Positions 8,806 through 16,950 of a DNA stretch of 64,000 nucleotides are shown here, one piece after another. This DNA comes from Deltaproteobacteria bacterium (GTDB lineage Bacteria > Desulfobacterota > Binatia > DP-6). Every line of letters begins with the position of its first letter. Position 1 is the stretch's first letter. The DNA lies in the NCBI GenBank assembly GCA_005888095.1, contig VBKF01000091.1:1-64000 (forward strand), in the 5' to 3' direction. A model generated the notes under the pieces. It was not told the origin of the DNA. It did not search any database and saw nothing but the letters and a program-made list of their open reading frames with translations. The translations under genes were made by a program, and so were the position numbers.

Positions 8806-9999
8806 TTAGACGCGGTGCGGGGTGCGAGATCGCCCTCGTGTCCCCGCGCTGAACACCATGAACGCCGCCGCCACGACGGCCGCGGCGGTGACGAACATCG
8901 TCCGGTGACCGAAGGCCTCGGCCACATGCCCGAGCGCGAGGGAGCCGGTCGTGGTGCCGAGGTTGAAGGCGCCGTTGAAGAATGCCTGGGCGCGGCCGAG
9001 CTCGTCGGCGTGGGCCCGGTCGACCGTGAACGCGTTGAGCGTCGGGTAGGCGATCCCCTGGGCCACGCCGAACAGCAACCCCGCCCCGGCGAGGCCGGCC
9101 GGCGACCGCGCGGCCGCCAGGGCAATGACCGACACGGCGAAGAGCGCGAGCGCGGCAACGATCACCGGCCGATGCCCGCGCGTGTCGCCGAGCCCGCCGC
9201 CGAGCACGCGGCTCATCACCGCCGCGGCGGTGTAGACGAGGAAGAACAGCGCCACCGGCCCGAGCCGTGCGTCGCGCGTGAAGGTCGGCACGTACGTGAC
9301 CACGGCCCCGAACGCCACCCCGCAGCCGCACACGGTGCCGAGGGCCGAGAGGACCTCGCGGGTCGGCGCGAGCCGTTCCCCCGCGTCTGCGGCCGCCTCC
9401 GGCGGCGACGCCTCCGGCACGGTCCACGCAATGGCGAAGGCGATCACCGAGAAGCCCGCCGCGAGCGCGAACAGCGCCGGAAAGCCGGCCACGGCGATCA
9501 GCAGCTCGCCAAGCGCCGGGGCGAGCGCGTGCGTGGTGAGCGTCGAGACGCCGAAGAGGCCCAGCGCGGCGGCCCGGCGCGTGGCCGGCGCGAAGGCGAC
9601 GGCCAGCGTCGAGGCCGCGTTGAAGGCGGCGGCGAAGGCGACGCCTTGCAGGATGCGCAGCGCGTAGAGCGCGGGACCGATGGCGTGCACGAAGAGGAAG
9701 GCCCCCGACGCGACGGCCATGGTCGCCACGCCGCCGAGCAGGAAGCGCCGGCGCCCGACGCGGTCGAGCACGGCGGCGATGACGAGGACGGCCGCCAGGC
9801 CCGCGACACCGCTCGTCCCCATCACGAGCCCGATCGTCCGCTCCGAGCCGCCGAGCGCCCGCACGTGCAGCGGCAGGAGGAAGAAGGAGGCGAACGTCAG
9901 GAAGAAGAAGAAGTTCGCCGCCGTGACGCGTACGAAGCGCGGCGTGAGCAGCCGAGCATCCGCGGCCGGCGCGCCGGCCTGTGCGAGAGGGGCTTCCAT
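8806..9999 (-). CDS. MFS transporter
   Basis: A 397-residue permease with 12 predicted membrane segments. The family loop DRVGRRRFLLGG lies between helices 2 and 3, and the related GDTRGHRPV lies after helix 8. The pattern is that of drug or small-solute efflux members (SetA/AraJ-like). Substrate unknown. The ATG at 9999 is used; the long upstream in-frame extension is Ala/Arg-rich and covers the start of an oppositely oriented small gene. No clear operon partner. Confidence 0.9.
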   Translation of the reverse strand: MEAPLAQAGAPAADARLLTPRFVRVTAANFFFFLTFASFFLLPLHVRALGGSERTIGLVMGTSGVAGLAAVLVIAAVLDRVGRRRFLLGGVATMAVASGAFLFVHAIGPALYALRILQGVAFAAAFNAASTLAVAFAPATRRAAALGLFGVSTLTTHALAPALGELLIAVAGFPALFALAAGFSVIAFAIAWTVPEASPPEAAADAGERLAPTREVLSALGTVCGCGVAFGAVVTYVPTFTRDARLGPVALFFLVYTAAAVMSRVLGGGLGDTRGHRPVIVAALALFAVSVIALAAARSPAGLAGAGLLFGVAQGIAYPTLNAFTVDRAHADELGRAQAFFNGAFNLGTTTGSLALGHVAEAFGHRTMFVTAAAVVAAAFMVFSAGTRGRSRTPHRV

Positions 10000-10049
10000 C
10001 GGCGACGCCACGCCTTGCCGCGCCAGGCGCCGCATTATACATGCCGCGC

Positions 10050-10169
10050 ATGGCGACCGAACGACGACGCGAGCTGCGGCGCCGGCGCAAGCGCCGCCGC
10101 GAGCGGCTGAAGCAGCGACGCCGCGACCAGGCGCGCGAGCGCCGCCGCCAGCGCGCGAAGACGGCGTAG
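10050..10169 (+). CDS. very small, highly basic protein
   Basis: A 39-residue reading frame of almost only Arg, Lys, Glu and Gln (MATERRRELRRRRKRRRER...). Tiny Arg-rich proteins of this look occur in many GC-rich genomes and are sometimes ribosome-associated, but the family is not certain here. It lies in the gap between the MFS gene and a lipoprotein gene. Random GC-rich DNA can also produce Arg-rich frames, so this is tentative. Confidence 0.4.
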   Translation: MATERRRELRRRRKRRRERLKQRRRDQARERRRQRAKTA

Positions 10170-10186
10170 GTCGGCCGAAAGCCGGA

Positions 10187-10214
10187 TTGACACTCCCGGC
10201 CGGGAGGCTAGGCT
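10187..10214 (+). promoter_or_regulatory. putative promoter with embedded palindrome
   Basis: A perfect -35 TTGACA, 16 bases, TAGGCT. The spacer contains the 14-base perfect palindrome CTCCCGGCCGGGAG (10193-10206), a good position for a repressor site, or a small terminator-like hairpin after the preceding gene. It lies 10 bases before the start of the lipoprotein gene. Confidence 0.4.
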
Positions 10215-10223
10215 CCACCCGGG

Positions 10224-10523
10224 TTGCTTACGGGTCGCCTCGCAGCGGTTTTGGCGTTCGTGACCGTCCTCGCCGCCTGCGGTGAGCAGGCCGAGAGACG
10301 GGCGACTCGCCCCCCCATCCGTGGACGCGTGCTCGAGCAGATGAGCTTCGGACAGTCCACGCCCGCCGATGTCGAGCGCGTCTTCGGCGCTGCCGACGAG
10401 CGGCCCCCGGACGGCTCACTCGTCTACCGCACCGAAGACCGGCGCCGCAGGGAGACGGAGTCCGTGACGTTCCGCTTCGAGGGCGGGGTCCTGAGCAGGA
10501 TCTGCCGCAGCCGGCCCCAATGA
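10224..10523 (+). CDS. small lipoprotein, BamE/SmpA-like
   Basis: A 99-residue protein with an N-terminal lipoprotein signal (hydrophobic LAAVLAFVTVLAAC, acylated Cys at 19). The body, QMSFGQSTPADVERVFGAADE then VTFRFEGGVLSRI, has the pattern of the BamE/SmpA-OmlA fold: 'G.s..eV...lG.P' followed by a strand-rich end. BamE proteins belong to the outer-membrane assembly machine. Whether this is BamE itself or one of many look-alikes is not decided. The start is a TTG, the only one that leaves a full signal sequence. It converges with the PDZ-protein gene. Confidence 0.65.
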   Translation: MLTGRLAAVLAFVTVLAACGEQAERRATRPPIRGRVLEQMSFGQSTPADVERVFGAADERPPDGSLVYRTEDRRRRETESVTFRFEGGVLSRICRSRPQ

Positions 10524-10529
10524 GGCCGG

Positions 10530-11438
10530 CTACCGACCCGCTCGCCCGAGCCACGACGTGAGCCGCTCGAGCTCCTCGCGCCCGTGCGCCCAGAGCAGCG
10601 CGCGCGCCTGCAGGGGGCGCCAGAGGCCGCTCGACTCGCCGATCAGCCCCGGGCGGGGGTCGCGCGACACCGCGTCGCGCAGGAACGGGAATTCCTCGAT
10701 AGTGGCGGCGGCCTCGGAGTCGGCGAAGAACGGCGCCGGCTCCGCCTCGCTCGACGGCACGTGGCGGGGCCGGCGCTCGCGCTCGCGCAGCGACTCGTCC
10801 GCAGCCCACGCGACCTCCGCGGCGTCGAAGTAGCGGAGCACCGTGCGCAGGCCGTCGACGACGCCGGCCCCCGTGACATGACGCGCAGCCAGCGCCTCGA
10901 CCTGCCGGTGCAGGCGGAGGAGGCGGTGGCTGTAGTCGGCGAGCTGGCCGGGCGTGCGGTCCGCCGGGGCGAGGGCACGCAGCTCGCCCTCGAGCTCGTC
11001 GAGCGACGCGTGCGCCTCCGGCGCGACGGGCGCGGGCGCCGGCGTGGCGACCAATGCGCGCACGCTCGGCGCCTCGGGAGGAGGCGGGGGCGGAGCCGTC
11101 GCCACCGCGCGCTCCCACGTCGCCGGACCGAGCGCGAGCGGCACCGTCCCGGTGGACCGACGGACGAGGAGGAGAAGCGCCTTCTTTCCCTCACGCGCGT
11201 CGCGCACGGCGCGCGCGTAATCGGCGCAGCTCCGCGGTAGCGCGGCGTTCACCTGCACGAGCGTGTCGCCCGCATGCAGGCCCGACTCGGCCGCGGCCGA
11301 GCCCGCGTCGACCGCCGCGATCTCGAGGCCGCCCTCGCGGGCGGCGAGCGCGAGACCGGTCTGCGCGCGACCCTCCTCGCAGGGACTCGCGCCCCACGCC
11401 GCGCGCGCCGCGAGCGCGGCCGCGAGCACCAGCCTCAC
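10530..11438 (-). CDS. exported PDZ-domain protein of unknown function
   Basis: A 302-residue protein. It has a signal sequence (MRLVLAAALAARAAWGAS), then one PDZ domain at about 25-105 (LEIAAVDAGSAAAESGLHAGDTLVQVN). A Pro-rich linker (PPPPPPEAPS) leads to a helical C-terminal region with no motif I recognise. No protease catalytic residues are visible, so it is a binding or scaffold protein, not a DegP-type enzyme. The GTG start at 11438 overlaps the stop of coaE (GTGA), showing translational coupling; the longer in-frame version would lie inside coaE. Confidence 0.75.
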   Translation of the reverse strand: MRLVLAAALAARAAWGASPCEEGRAQTGLALAAREGGLEIAAVDAGSAAAESGLHAGDTLVQVNAALPRSCADYARAVRDAREGKKALLLLVRRSTGTVPLALGPATWERAVATAPPPPPPEAPSVRALVATPAPAPVAPEAHASLDELEGELRALAPADRTPGQLADYSHRLLRLHRQVEALAARHVTGAGVVDGLRTVLRYFDAAEVAWAADESLRERERRPRHVPSSEAEPAPFFADSEAAATIEEFPFLRDAVSRDPRPGLIGESSGLWRPLQARALLWAHGREELERLTSWLGRAGR

Positions 11439-12034
11439 CGTCCGAGGGTCTGCCACGCCGCCTCCACGCGCCTGCGCAGCTCGGCGCGCGTACCGCCGTT
11501 GTCGATCACCACGTGGGCCACGCGGCGCCGCTCCTCGTCGGTCGTCTGGACCGCCATCCGGCGCTCGACCTCCGCGTGCGACAGACCCCGCTCCTCCATG
11601 ACCCGGGCGATGGCCGCCTCGCGCGGCGCGGTCACGGCCCAGATGCGATCGAAGAAACGCCACCCCGCCTCGATGAGGATCGCCGCCTCGATGACGATCG
11701 GCGGTGCGCCCGGCTCGGCGCGCGCCGCCACCACCCGGCGCTGGACCTCCGCGGCGATCAGCGGATGCACGAGGGCGTTCAGCCGCGCCAGGGCTTCCGG
11801 GTCGCGGAAGACGATCGAGCCGAGCGCGCGGCGGTCGATCGTGCCGTCGGGCGCCACGACGCCGGGCCCGAACGCGGCGACGACGCTCGCGTGGCCCTCG
11901 GTACCGGGACGGTAGACCTCGTGCCCGATCCGGTCGGCGTCGATCACGCGCGCCCCGAGCTCGGCGAGCATGTCCGCGACCGTGCTCTTGCCCGAGCCGA
12001 TCCCGCCGGTGAGCCCGATCACGGGAGCCGCCAT
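11435..12034 (-). CDS. coaE: dephospho-CoA kinase
   Basis: Phosphorylates the 3'-hydroxyl of dephospho-CoA, the last step of coenzyme A synthesis, in the cytoplasm. The 199 residues are standard length. P-loop GLTGGIGSGKST at 7-18, the substrate-binding DADRIGHEV, and the lid region with EERRRVAHVVIDN are all present. The ATG at 12034 sits right before MAAPVIGLTGG. Cotranscribed with the downstream PDZ protein; divergent from the DUF421 gene. Confidence 0.96.
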   Translation of the reverse strand: MAAPVIGLTGGIGSGKSTVADMLAELGARVIDADRIGHEVYRPGTEGHASVVAAFGPGVVAPDGTIDRRALGSIVFRDPEALARLNALVHPLIAAEVQRRVVAARAEPGAPPIVIEAAILIEAGWRFFDRIWAVTAPREAAIARVMEERGLSHAEVERRMAVQTTDEERRRVAHVVIDNGGTRAELRRRVEAAWQTLGR

Positions 12035-12130
12035 TGCGGGGCCCGCTATCGCAATCGGCGCGCCAAGTCGAGGCGCGCGCGCTCGCCCGCCCGGCGCTGG
12101 CCCGCTATAAGGCCAGCGGGAGGGCGAGCC

Positions 12131-12598
12131 ATGTGGCTGCCGGAAGTCGGGGTGGTGGAGAAGGTGATCCGCTCGTCCATCGTCTACACCTTCCTGCTGG
12201 TCGTGTTCCGCCTGACCGGGAAGCGGCAGGTCGGCGCGCTCACGCCGTTCGATCTGATCGTCCTGCTCATCGTGAGCAACGTCCTGCAGAACGCGATGAT
12301 CGGCCCCGACAACTCCGTGCTCGGCGGCCTCCTCGGCGCCTGCACCATCTTCGCCGCCAACGCAGTGGTCGCCCGGCTGACGTTTTACGACCGCCGCCTC
12401 GAGAAGCTGATCGACGGCACCCCGACCCGGCTCGTGCACGACGGCCAGGTGGACGAGGAGGCGATGCGCCGGGAGCTCGTGACACGGGCCGAGCTCCACG
12501 CGGCGCTGCGCGAGGCGGGCCTGTTCGAGATCTCGCAGGCGCGCTTCGCCATGCTCGAGGCGACGGGGAAGATCACCGCTGGAGCAAAGCGGCCGTGA
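12131..12598 (+). CDS. DUF421 (YetF-type) membrane protein
   Basis: A 155-residue protein with three N-terminal membrane helices (about 12-80). The family core is FRLTGKRQVGALTPFDLIVLLIVSN, followed by a cytoplasmic YetF-like domain (LIDGTPTRLVHDGQVDEEAMRRELVTRAELHAALREAG). Function of the family is unknown. The gene overlaps the next one by a GTGA, so the alpha/beta hydrolase is translationally coupled. Confidence 0.9.
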   Translation: MWLPEVGVVEKVIRSSIVYTFLLVVFRLTGKRQVGALTPFDLIVLLIVSNVLQNAMIGPDNSVLGGLLGACTIFAANAVVARLTFYDRRLEKLIDGTPTRLVHDGQVDEEAMRRELVTRAELHAALREAGLFEISQARFAMLEATGKITAGAKRP

Positions 12599-13284
12599 AG
12601 CTCGCGGCCCGGCGCCGGCGCATCAAGCTCCCGGGGGCCGGCGCCGTGTCGGCGGTGATCGCCCTGCCCCAGCGGTTCCGGCCCGGCCGCACGCCCGCCG
12701 TGCTGCTCGCCCACGGCGCCGGCGCCGGCATGTCGAGCCCCTTCGTGTCGTTCGTGCACGCCGAGCTGGCGCGCGCGGGCTACGTCGCCGTCAAGTTCAA
12801 CTTCCCGTACACCGAGGCGCGCCGGCGGACTCCCGACCCGCGGCCCGTGCTGGAGCGCTGCCATCGCGCCGTGCTCGATGCCGTCGCCGCGGACCGCGCG
12901 CTCCTGCCGCCCTGGATCGCCATCGGCGGCAAGTCGCTCGGCGGGCGGATCGCCTCCTACCTCGCCGCGGCCGGCGCACCCGTTCGCGGCGTCTTCTTCC
13001 TCGGCTACCCGCTGCACCCGGCCGGCAAGCCGGACCAGCTCCGCGCCGACCATCTGCCCTCGGTGCCGGTGCCCATGCTCTTCGTCCAGGGCACACGAGA
13101 CGCGCTCTGCGACTTCGAACGCCTGCGCGAGGTGCTGCGCGGCATGCCCCGGGCGACGCTGCACGTCGTGGAGGGCGGCGACCACTCCTTCCGGCTGCCG
13201 CGCCGCAACGGGAAGCCCGAGCAGGCCGTGTGGGCCGATGTCGTCGGCGCCGTCGTCGCCTGGCTCGCGGGGCTCGGCGCGTGA
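12595..13284 (+). CDS. alpha/beta hydrolase (dienelactone-hydrolase-like)
   Basis: A 229-residue serine hydrolase of the short 'KANL/abhydrolase_11' type. Oxyanion region LLAHGAGAGMSSPF, nucleophile elbow GGKSLGGR, acid in GTRDALC and the His in GGDHSF complete a catalytic triad. The GTG start overlaps the DUF421 stop; no later start keeps the first strand. Substrate unknown; the family acts on small esters. It may share a membrane or stress role with DUF421 only by co-expression. Confidence 0.85.
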   Translation: MKLAARRRRIKLPGAGAVSAVIALPQRFRPGRTPAVLLAHGAGAGMSSPFVSFVHAELARAGYVAVKFNFPYTEARRRTPDPRPVLERCHRAVLDAVAADRALLPPWIAIGGKSLGGRIASYLAAAGAPVRGVFFLGYPLHPAGKPDQLRADHLPSVPVPMLFVQGTRDALCDFERLREVLRGMPRATLHVVEGGDHSFRLPRRNGKPEQAVWADVVGAVVAWLAGLGA

Positions 13285-13306
13285 GACGATGCCGGCGACG
13301 GCGCCC

Positions 13307-13597
13307 TCATTCCCGGGGTCGCCGCCGCTCCTCCGTCAGCTCCTCGTACACGGTCCGCCGGTGGCCCACGGCCAGCACTTGGACGACCCTGCTCGCGCGG
13401 TCGATGGCGTAGACGATCCGAAATCGTCGCACCCGGTACTTCCAGAGCCCTTCGAGGTCCCGCCGGAGCGGCTCGCCGGTCGAGGGCTCGGCGCTCAGCG
13501 CCCGAAGGGCGTTCTTCACGCTCCGCTTCAGGTCAGGATGGAGCGCGCGAATGACGCCGGCCACCTGGGGTGCAATGGCCACCCGATACGGGCGCAC
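13307..13597 (-). CDS. RelE/ParE-type toxin
   Basis: A 96-residue toxin of the RelE/ParE superfamily. Typical parts are the N-terminal helix pair (IRALHPDLKRSVKNALRALSAEP), GEPLRRDLEGLWKYRVRRFRIVYAID, and the C-terminal VQVLAVGHRRTVYEEL. Members cleave ribosome-bound mRNA or poison gyrase; the conserved RRFRIVY and VGHR favour the RelE ribonuclease group. GTG start overlaps the antitoxin stop by one base (TAGTG), so it is made only with its antidote. Confidence 0.9.
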   Translation of the reverse strand: MRPYRVAIAPQVAGVIRALHPDLKRSVKNALRALSAEPSTGEPLRRDLEGLWKYRVRRFRIVYAIDRASRVVQVLAVGHRRTVYEELTEERRRPRE

Positions 13598-13890
13598 TAC
13601 CGGGGGCGCTTTTTTTCCGGCCGCAGGGGCTCGCCAAAAACCTCCTCGAAGCTCACCCCCTTCGCGCCTGCCGCGAAGTACCGTCGGCTCCGGCGGATCT
13701 GCCGCATGAGCGCGGGATCACCGAGCACGTCCAGCGTGGCCTTCAGGCGCTCGTACTCGGCAAAGTTCACGAGGACTGCGGCCGGTCTTCCCTTGCGGGT
13801 CACGACGATCTCCTCCTCGCGCTCCTCGACGCCGGCGACTAGCTCCGGCAAGCGTGTCTTCACCTCGGATACAGGAAGTGTTCGCGCCAC
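13597..13890 (-). CDS. Phd/YefM-type antitoxin
   Basis: A 97-residue antitoxin: MARTLPVSEVKTRLPELVAGVEEREEEIVVTRKGRPAAVLVNFAEYE is the N-terminal Phd/YefM DNA-binding fold. The C-terminal tail (RRYFAAGAKGVSFEEVFGE) wraps the toxin. The GTG start at 13890 has a GGAGGAGG ribosome site; a longer frame to 13995 would run through the palindromic operator and was rejected. It should repress its own promoter at the adjacent palindrome. Confidence 0.9.
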   Translation of the reverse strand: MARTLPVSEVKTRLPELVAGVEEREEEIVVTRKGRPAAVLVNFAEYERLKATLDVLGDPALMRQIRRSRRYFAAGAKGVSFEEVFGEPLRPEKKRPR

Positions 13891-13905
13891 CGGCGCCTCC
13901 TCCTT

Positions 13906-13955
13906 GTCGACCAGAATTCTGGTCGACCATACCGGGGAGAATCCGTGCCGATCAA
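13906..13955 (-). promoter_or_regulatory. toxin-antitoxin promoter with 22-bp palindromic operator
   Basis: Positions 13906-13927 are a perfect palindrome of two 11-base arms, GTCGACCAGAA and TTCTGGTCGAC. On the minus strand TTGATC (13955-13950), 18 bases and TATGGT (13931-13926) form a promoter whose -10 box overlaps the palindrome edge. This is the usual autorepression layout of Phd/YefM systems. Confidence 0.7.
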
Positions 13956-14001
13956 GGGACGGGGATCCCCACGACGGCCGCACCAGGCGGCGCATGGGCT
14001 C

Positions 14002-14463
14002 TCAGCCGCGCAGCGAGGCGTGGTAGGCCCGCAGCCACGCCACGGTTGCGCCCTCGCCCTCGGCCACCAGGCGGAGGAGCTCGCGCGTCTCGAGGTCCGG
14101 GTCCAGCAGCTCGAGCACATGCGCGATCGGCCGCCGCACGCTGCCTTCCTCCGGATAGCGCGCGAGCACGAGCCCGAGCTTCTCCTCGTCCGGCACCTCG
14201 GACGATCCGAAGCGTGCGACGGCGGCCGCCCGCATCGCGTCGGGGACCGCGGCGTCACACGTGCCCCCGAGCTCGCGCAGCCGCTCCTCGAGGAGCGCCG
14301 CATGCCCGGCCTCCCGTTCGGCGATGGTCCGGAGCCCGCCGCGCAGGCTCGGCAGCGGACACACGGCGACCCACGCGTCGACCACCGCCGCGCCCGCCGC
14401 TTCGGCGGCGCGGAGGGCGTCCAGGAAGCGCAGCACCAGGCTCGAGCCGGGCGCGCCGTTCAC
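14002..14463 (-). CDS. ferritin-like helical protein, paralogue B
   Basis: A 153-residue, probably all-helical protein. Its core LDALRAAEAAGAAVVDAWVAVC...LRGGLRTIAEREAGHAALLEERLRELGG matches the gene just upstream nearly position by position, so the pair arose by tandem duplication. The E-x-x-x-H spacing (EREAGHA) and long amphipathic helices resemble ferritin-like domains, but not all iron ligands are evident. The GTG start overlaps the upstream stop (GTGA). Function unknown; a stress or metal role is a guess. Confidence 0.65.
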   Translation of the reverse strand: MNGAPGSSLVLRFLDALRAAEAAGAAVVDAWVAVCPLPSLRGGLRTIAEREAGHAALLEERLRELGGTCDAAVPDAMRAAAVARFGSSEVPDEEKLGLVLARYPEEGSVRRPIAHVLELLDPDLETRELLRLVAEGEGATVAWLRAYHASLRG

Positions 14464-14930
14464 TCGCGCTCGTGCTCCAGCGTGTCGCTCATCCGGCGCA
14501 GCCACGCGAGGCTCGTGCGCTCGTCGTCGGCGATCGTCTCGAGCAACGAGCGGGTCTCGTCGTCCTGGTCGATCCGGTGGACCACCTCCGCAAGCGGATC
14601 CTCGAGCTGGCCCGGAAAGCGCGCCAGCAGAGCGGCGAGCTTCGCGCGGTCCGTCACGTCCGGGGAGGCGAGCATGGCGAGCAGCGCGGCGAGCTCGCGG
14701 CCGGCTCGCGCCGAGGGCATGCCACCGAGCGCTCGCAGGCGGGCCTCGGCGAGCGAGGCGTGGCCGCGGTCGCGAGTCCGGATCACCTTGAGCCCGCCCC
14801 GCAGGCGGGCGTCGCGACACACGGCGACCCACTGGTCCACCGCGTCTGCTCCGGCACGCTCAGCCGCCTGGAACTCGTCGAGCAGGCCGACGATCTCGGG
14901 CGTCTGATCGTCCAACTCATGCCGGAGCAT
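14460..14930 (-). CDS. ferritin-like helical protein, paralogue A
   Basis: A 156-residue relative of the downstream gene: LLDEFQAAERAGADAVDQWVAVC, then LRGGLKVIRTRDRGHASLAEARLRALGG. In this copy the E of the E-x-x-x-H motif is replaced (TRDRGHA), so any metal site differs from that of its partner. The ATG at 14930 is preferred over an in-frame TTG at 14969, because that TTG is the -35 box of a well-spaced promoter. Confidence 0.65.
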   Translation of the reverse strand: MLRHELDDQTPEIVGLLDEFQAAERAGADAVDQWVAVCRDARLRGGLKVIRTRDRGHASLAEARLRALGGMPSARAGRELAALLAMLASPDVTDRAKLAALLARFPGQLEDPLAEVVHRIDQDDETRSLLETIADDERTSLAWLRRMSDTLEHERE

Positions 14931-14940
14931 CTGGCGCCGC

Positions 14941-14969
14941 ACCCTACGGCTCGGATTTGAATCTGTCAA
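14941..14969 (-). promoter_or_regulatory. sigma-70-like promoter of the ferritin-like pair
   Basis: On the minus strand: TTGACA, 17 bases, TAGGGT, ending 11 bases before the ATG at 14930. Consensus -35 and ideal spacing. Confidence 0.5.
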
Positions 14970-14996
14970 ATCGACGTTTTATGTTACGAAAAGGGA

Positions 14997-15026
14997 TTGA
15001 CCGGCTGAGCACCCCTAGCGTAAAGA
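14997..15026 (+). promoter_or_regulatory. possible promoter of the hybrid kinase
   Basis: TTGACC, 18 bases, TAAAGA, 27 bases before the ATG at 15054. The AT-rich segment 14955-14995 lies between the two divergent promoters, which is unusual for this GC-rich window. Confidence 0.4.
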
Positions 15027-15053
15027 CGTGATATCGACCACCAATGTGACGTG

Positions 15054-16937
15054 ATGCCCCTCCCTCTGCACGACGCAGCCGATCTGTTCGCCGAACCCGC
15101 ATGGGTAGTGGACCGGGAGGCGCGGGTGATCGCGTGCAATGACGCCGCGGTCGCCGCCCTCGCCATGGAGCGCCACGAGGTGACGGGCCGGAGCCTTGCC
15201 GAGCTCGTCCAGGACGGCGCGACGATCGGCGAGCTGGTCGCGGAGGCCTCGGCGAGCGGCGCCGCGGGCCCCGTCGCCACGAAGCTCGCGCGAGGTGGGG
15301 GTGGTCGCGGCTGCAGCCTGACGGCGCTCGCACTGGGGGGTGGCGCGAGCCACCACTTCCTCGTCGTCGGCGCGCTCGAGCCGATCGACGACGCCGGGCT
15401 CCTCGCCGGCGTGCGCTGCGCCTTCGAGGAGCTCGGGCAACGGCTCGCTCGGCTCGGCGTGCGCGACGTCCCGGCCGAGCAGGGCCTCCTCCTGGTCGAT
15501 CCGGAAGGCCGGATCGAGTACGCCTCGTCGCGCATGGAGCTGCTCCTCGGCGCGGCGGCCGGGGGCCTGACCGGCCTCCGGCTGCCGGCACTGGCGGACC
15601 GCCTGCGCCCGGTCGACCTCATGGCCGAGCCGGGGACACCCCAGGTGGACCGTTGGGAGCTCCACACGCCGGGCGCCCCGCCGCGCACCCTCCAGCACCG
15701 CATCGTGGCGCTGGCGGACGAGACGGGCACGCCGGCCGGCGCACTGCATGCCTTCCGCGACGTCACCGCGTCTGCCGAGCGGGCGCGGCAACTCGACGAG
15801 CGGGATCGCGAGCTCGAGGACGCGCGCTCCGTCCTCAGCCAGTCGCAGCACCTGACCGCTCTCGGCGAGCTCGCCGGCGAGGTGGCCCACGAGTTCGGCA
15901 ACATCCTGCAGGCCATCGGCCTGCACGTCGCGGCGCTCCGCCGCCAGCCCGGCGTGCCCGAGGCGGTCGGCCGCTCGCTCGGCGCGATCAAGCAGGCGGT
16001 CGACACCGGCCACGGGTTCACCCGGCGGCTGCTCACCTTCGCGCGCGACGACAGCGGGCGCATGGAGCGGCTCGACGTCGGTCCGGTGCTGCGCGACGTC
16101 GTGCAGCTCTTCGAGCCCCGCATCCTCCACGAAGGCCGACCCGTGCGCCTGCAGGTCTCGATCGACCCGCTGCCGGAGATCGTGGGCAACCGCGCCAAGC
16201 TGAGCGAGACGTTCCTCAACGTGCTCCTGAACGCGCTCGACGCGATGCCGGAGGGCGGGACGATCGAGGTGTCGGCGCTCGAGAGCGGCGGTGAGATCCG
16301 CATCGCGATCCGGGACAGCGGCCGGGGCATGACCGCCGAGGAGCGGCAGCGGGCGTTCGACCCCTTCTTCACCACCCACCGGGGCAGCTCCGGGCTCGGT
16401 CTCAGCACCGTCTACGGCATCGTCCGGGCGCACGGTGGCTCGGTCTTCATCGAGTCCGAGGCCGGGCGCGGCACCGCCGTCTGTCTCTCCTTCCCGACCG
16501 CGGAGCCCCCGGTGCTCGCCTGGCGGGCGACCGACGAACCCGCCCCACGCCGGCTGGGCCGCGCGCTCGTGGTCGACGACCACTCGACGGTGCGCGAGGC
16601 CACCGCCGAGCTGCTCGCCCGGCAGGGCTACGACGTCGCCCGCGCCAGCACGGTGACCGAGGCGCTCGCGGCGCTCTCCACCGAGTGCTTCGCGCTCGTC
16701 GTCACCGACGTCGGCCTCCCCGACCGGTCCGGCTGGGAGATCACGCGAGCCATCAAGGAGCGATCGCCCGAGACGCTCGTCGTCCTCGTCTCGGGTTGGG
16801 GATCCCAGCTGAGCGCGGGTGAGGCCCGGGCACGCGGCGCCGACCTCGTGTTCGAGAAGCCGGTCGATCCCGAGGAGCTGATCGCGGCGATCCGCAGGTC
16901 ACCCGGGGCACCGCCCGGGGCGCGGGCCGCAGGCTGA
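15054..16937 (+). CDS. soluble hybrid histidine kinase (PAS-HisKA-HATPase-REC)
   Basis: A 627-residue cytoplasmic kinase without membrane helices. Two PAS-like regions are at about 5-110 and 145-240. HisKA carries H279 in EVAHEFGNILQ, where the usual Arg-Asn is Gly-Asn. The ATPase has NVLLNALDAMPEGG and DSGRGM. A C-terminal receiver carries D552 in VVTDVGLP and Lys in FEKPVD. The type resembles NtrB-like kinases fused to a receiver. The ATG at 15054 is used (a GTG one codon earlier is also possible). Convergent with the GAF/coiled-coil/receiver gene, 13 bases apart. Confidence 0.9.
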   Translation: MPLPLHDAADLFAEPAWVVDREARVIACNDAAVAALAMERHEVTGRSLAELVQDGATIGELVAEASASGAAGPVATKLARGGGGRGCSLTALALGGGASHHFLVVGALEPIDDAGLLAGVRCAFEELGQRLARLGVRDVPAEQGLLLVDPEGRIEYASSRMELLLGAAAGGLTGLRLPALADRLRPVDLMAEPGTPQVDRWELHTPGAPPRTLQHRIVALADETGTPAGALHAFRDVTASAERARQLDERDRELEDARSVLSQSQHLTALGELAGEVAHEFGNILQAIGLHVAALRRQPGVPEAVGRSLGAIKQAVDTGHGFTRRLLTFARDDSGRMERLDVGPVLRDVVQLFEPRILHEGRPVRLQVSIDPLPEIVGNRAKLSETFLNVLLNALDAMPEGGTIEVSALESGGEIRIAIRDSGRGMTAEERQRAFDPFFTTHRGSSGLGLSTVYGIVRAHGGSVFIESEAGRGTAVCLSFPTAEPPVLAWRATDEPAPRRLGRALVVDDHSTVREATAELLARQGYDVARASTVTEALAALSTECFALVVTDVGLPDRSGWEITRAIKERSPETLVVLVSGWGSQLSAGEARARGADLVFEKPVDPEELIAAIRRSPGAPPGARAAG

Positions 16938-16950
16938 GACCACCGCCCGC

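Noticed and set aside
6283-10110. A 1275-codon open frame on the plus strand
   Set aside because: It is antisense to the kinase and MFS genes, is full of Arg/His/Gly runs with no domain, and arises because GC-rich genes leave opposite frames open. The same holds for 17137-20913, 47811-51323 and other long shadow frames.
12131-13284. DUF421 and hydrolase read as one fused protein
   Set aside because: They are in different frames with a GTGA overlap; a coupled pair explains the arrangement.
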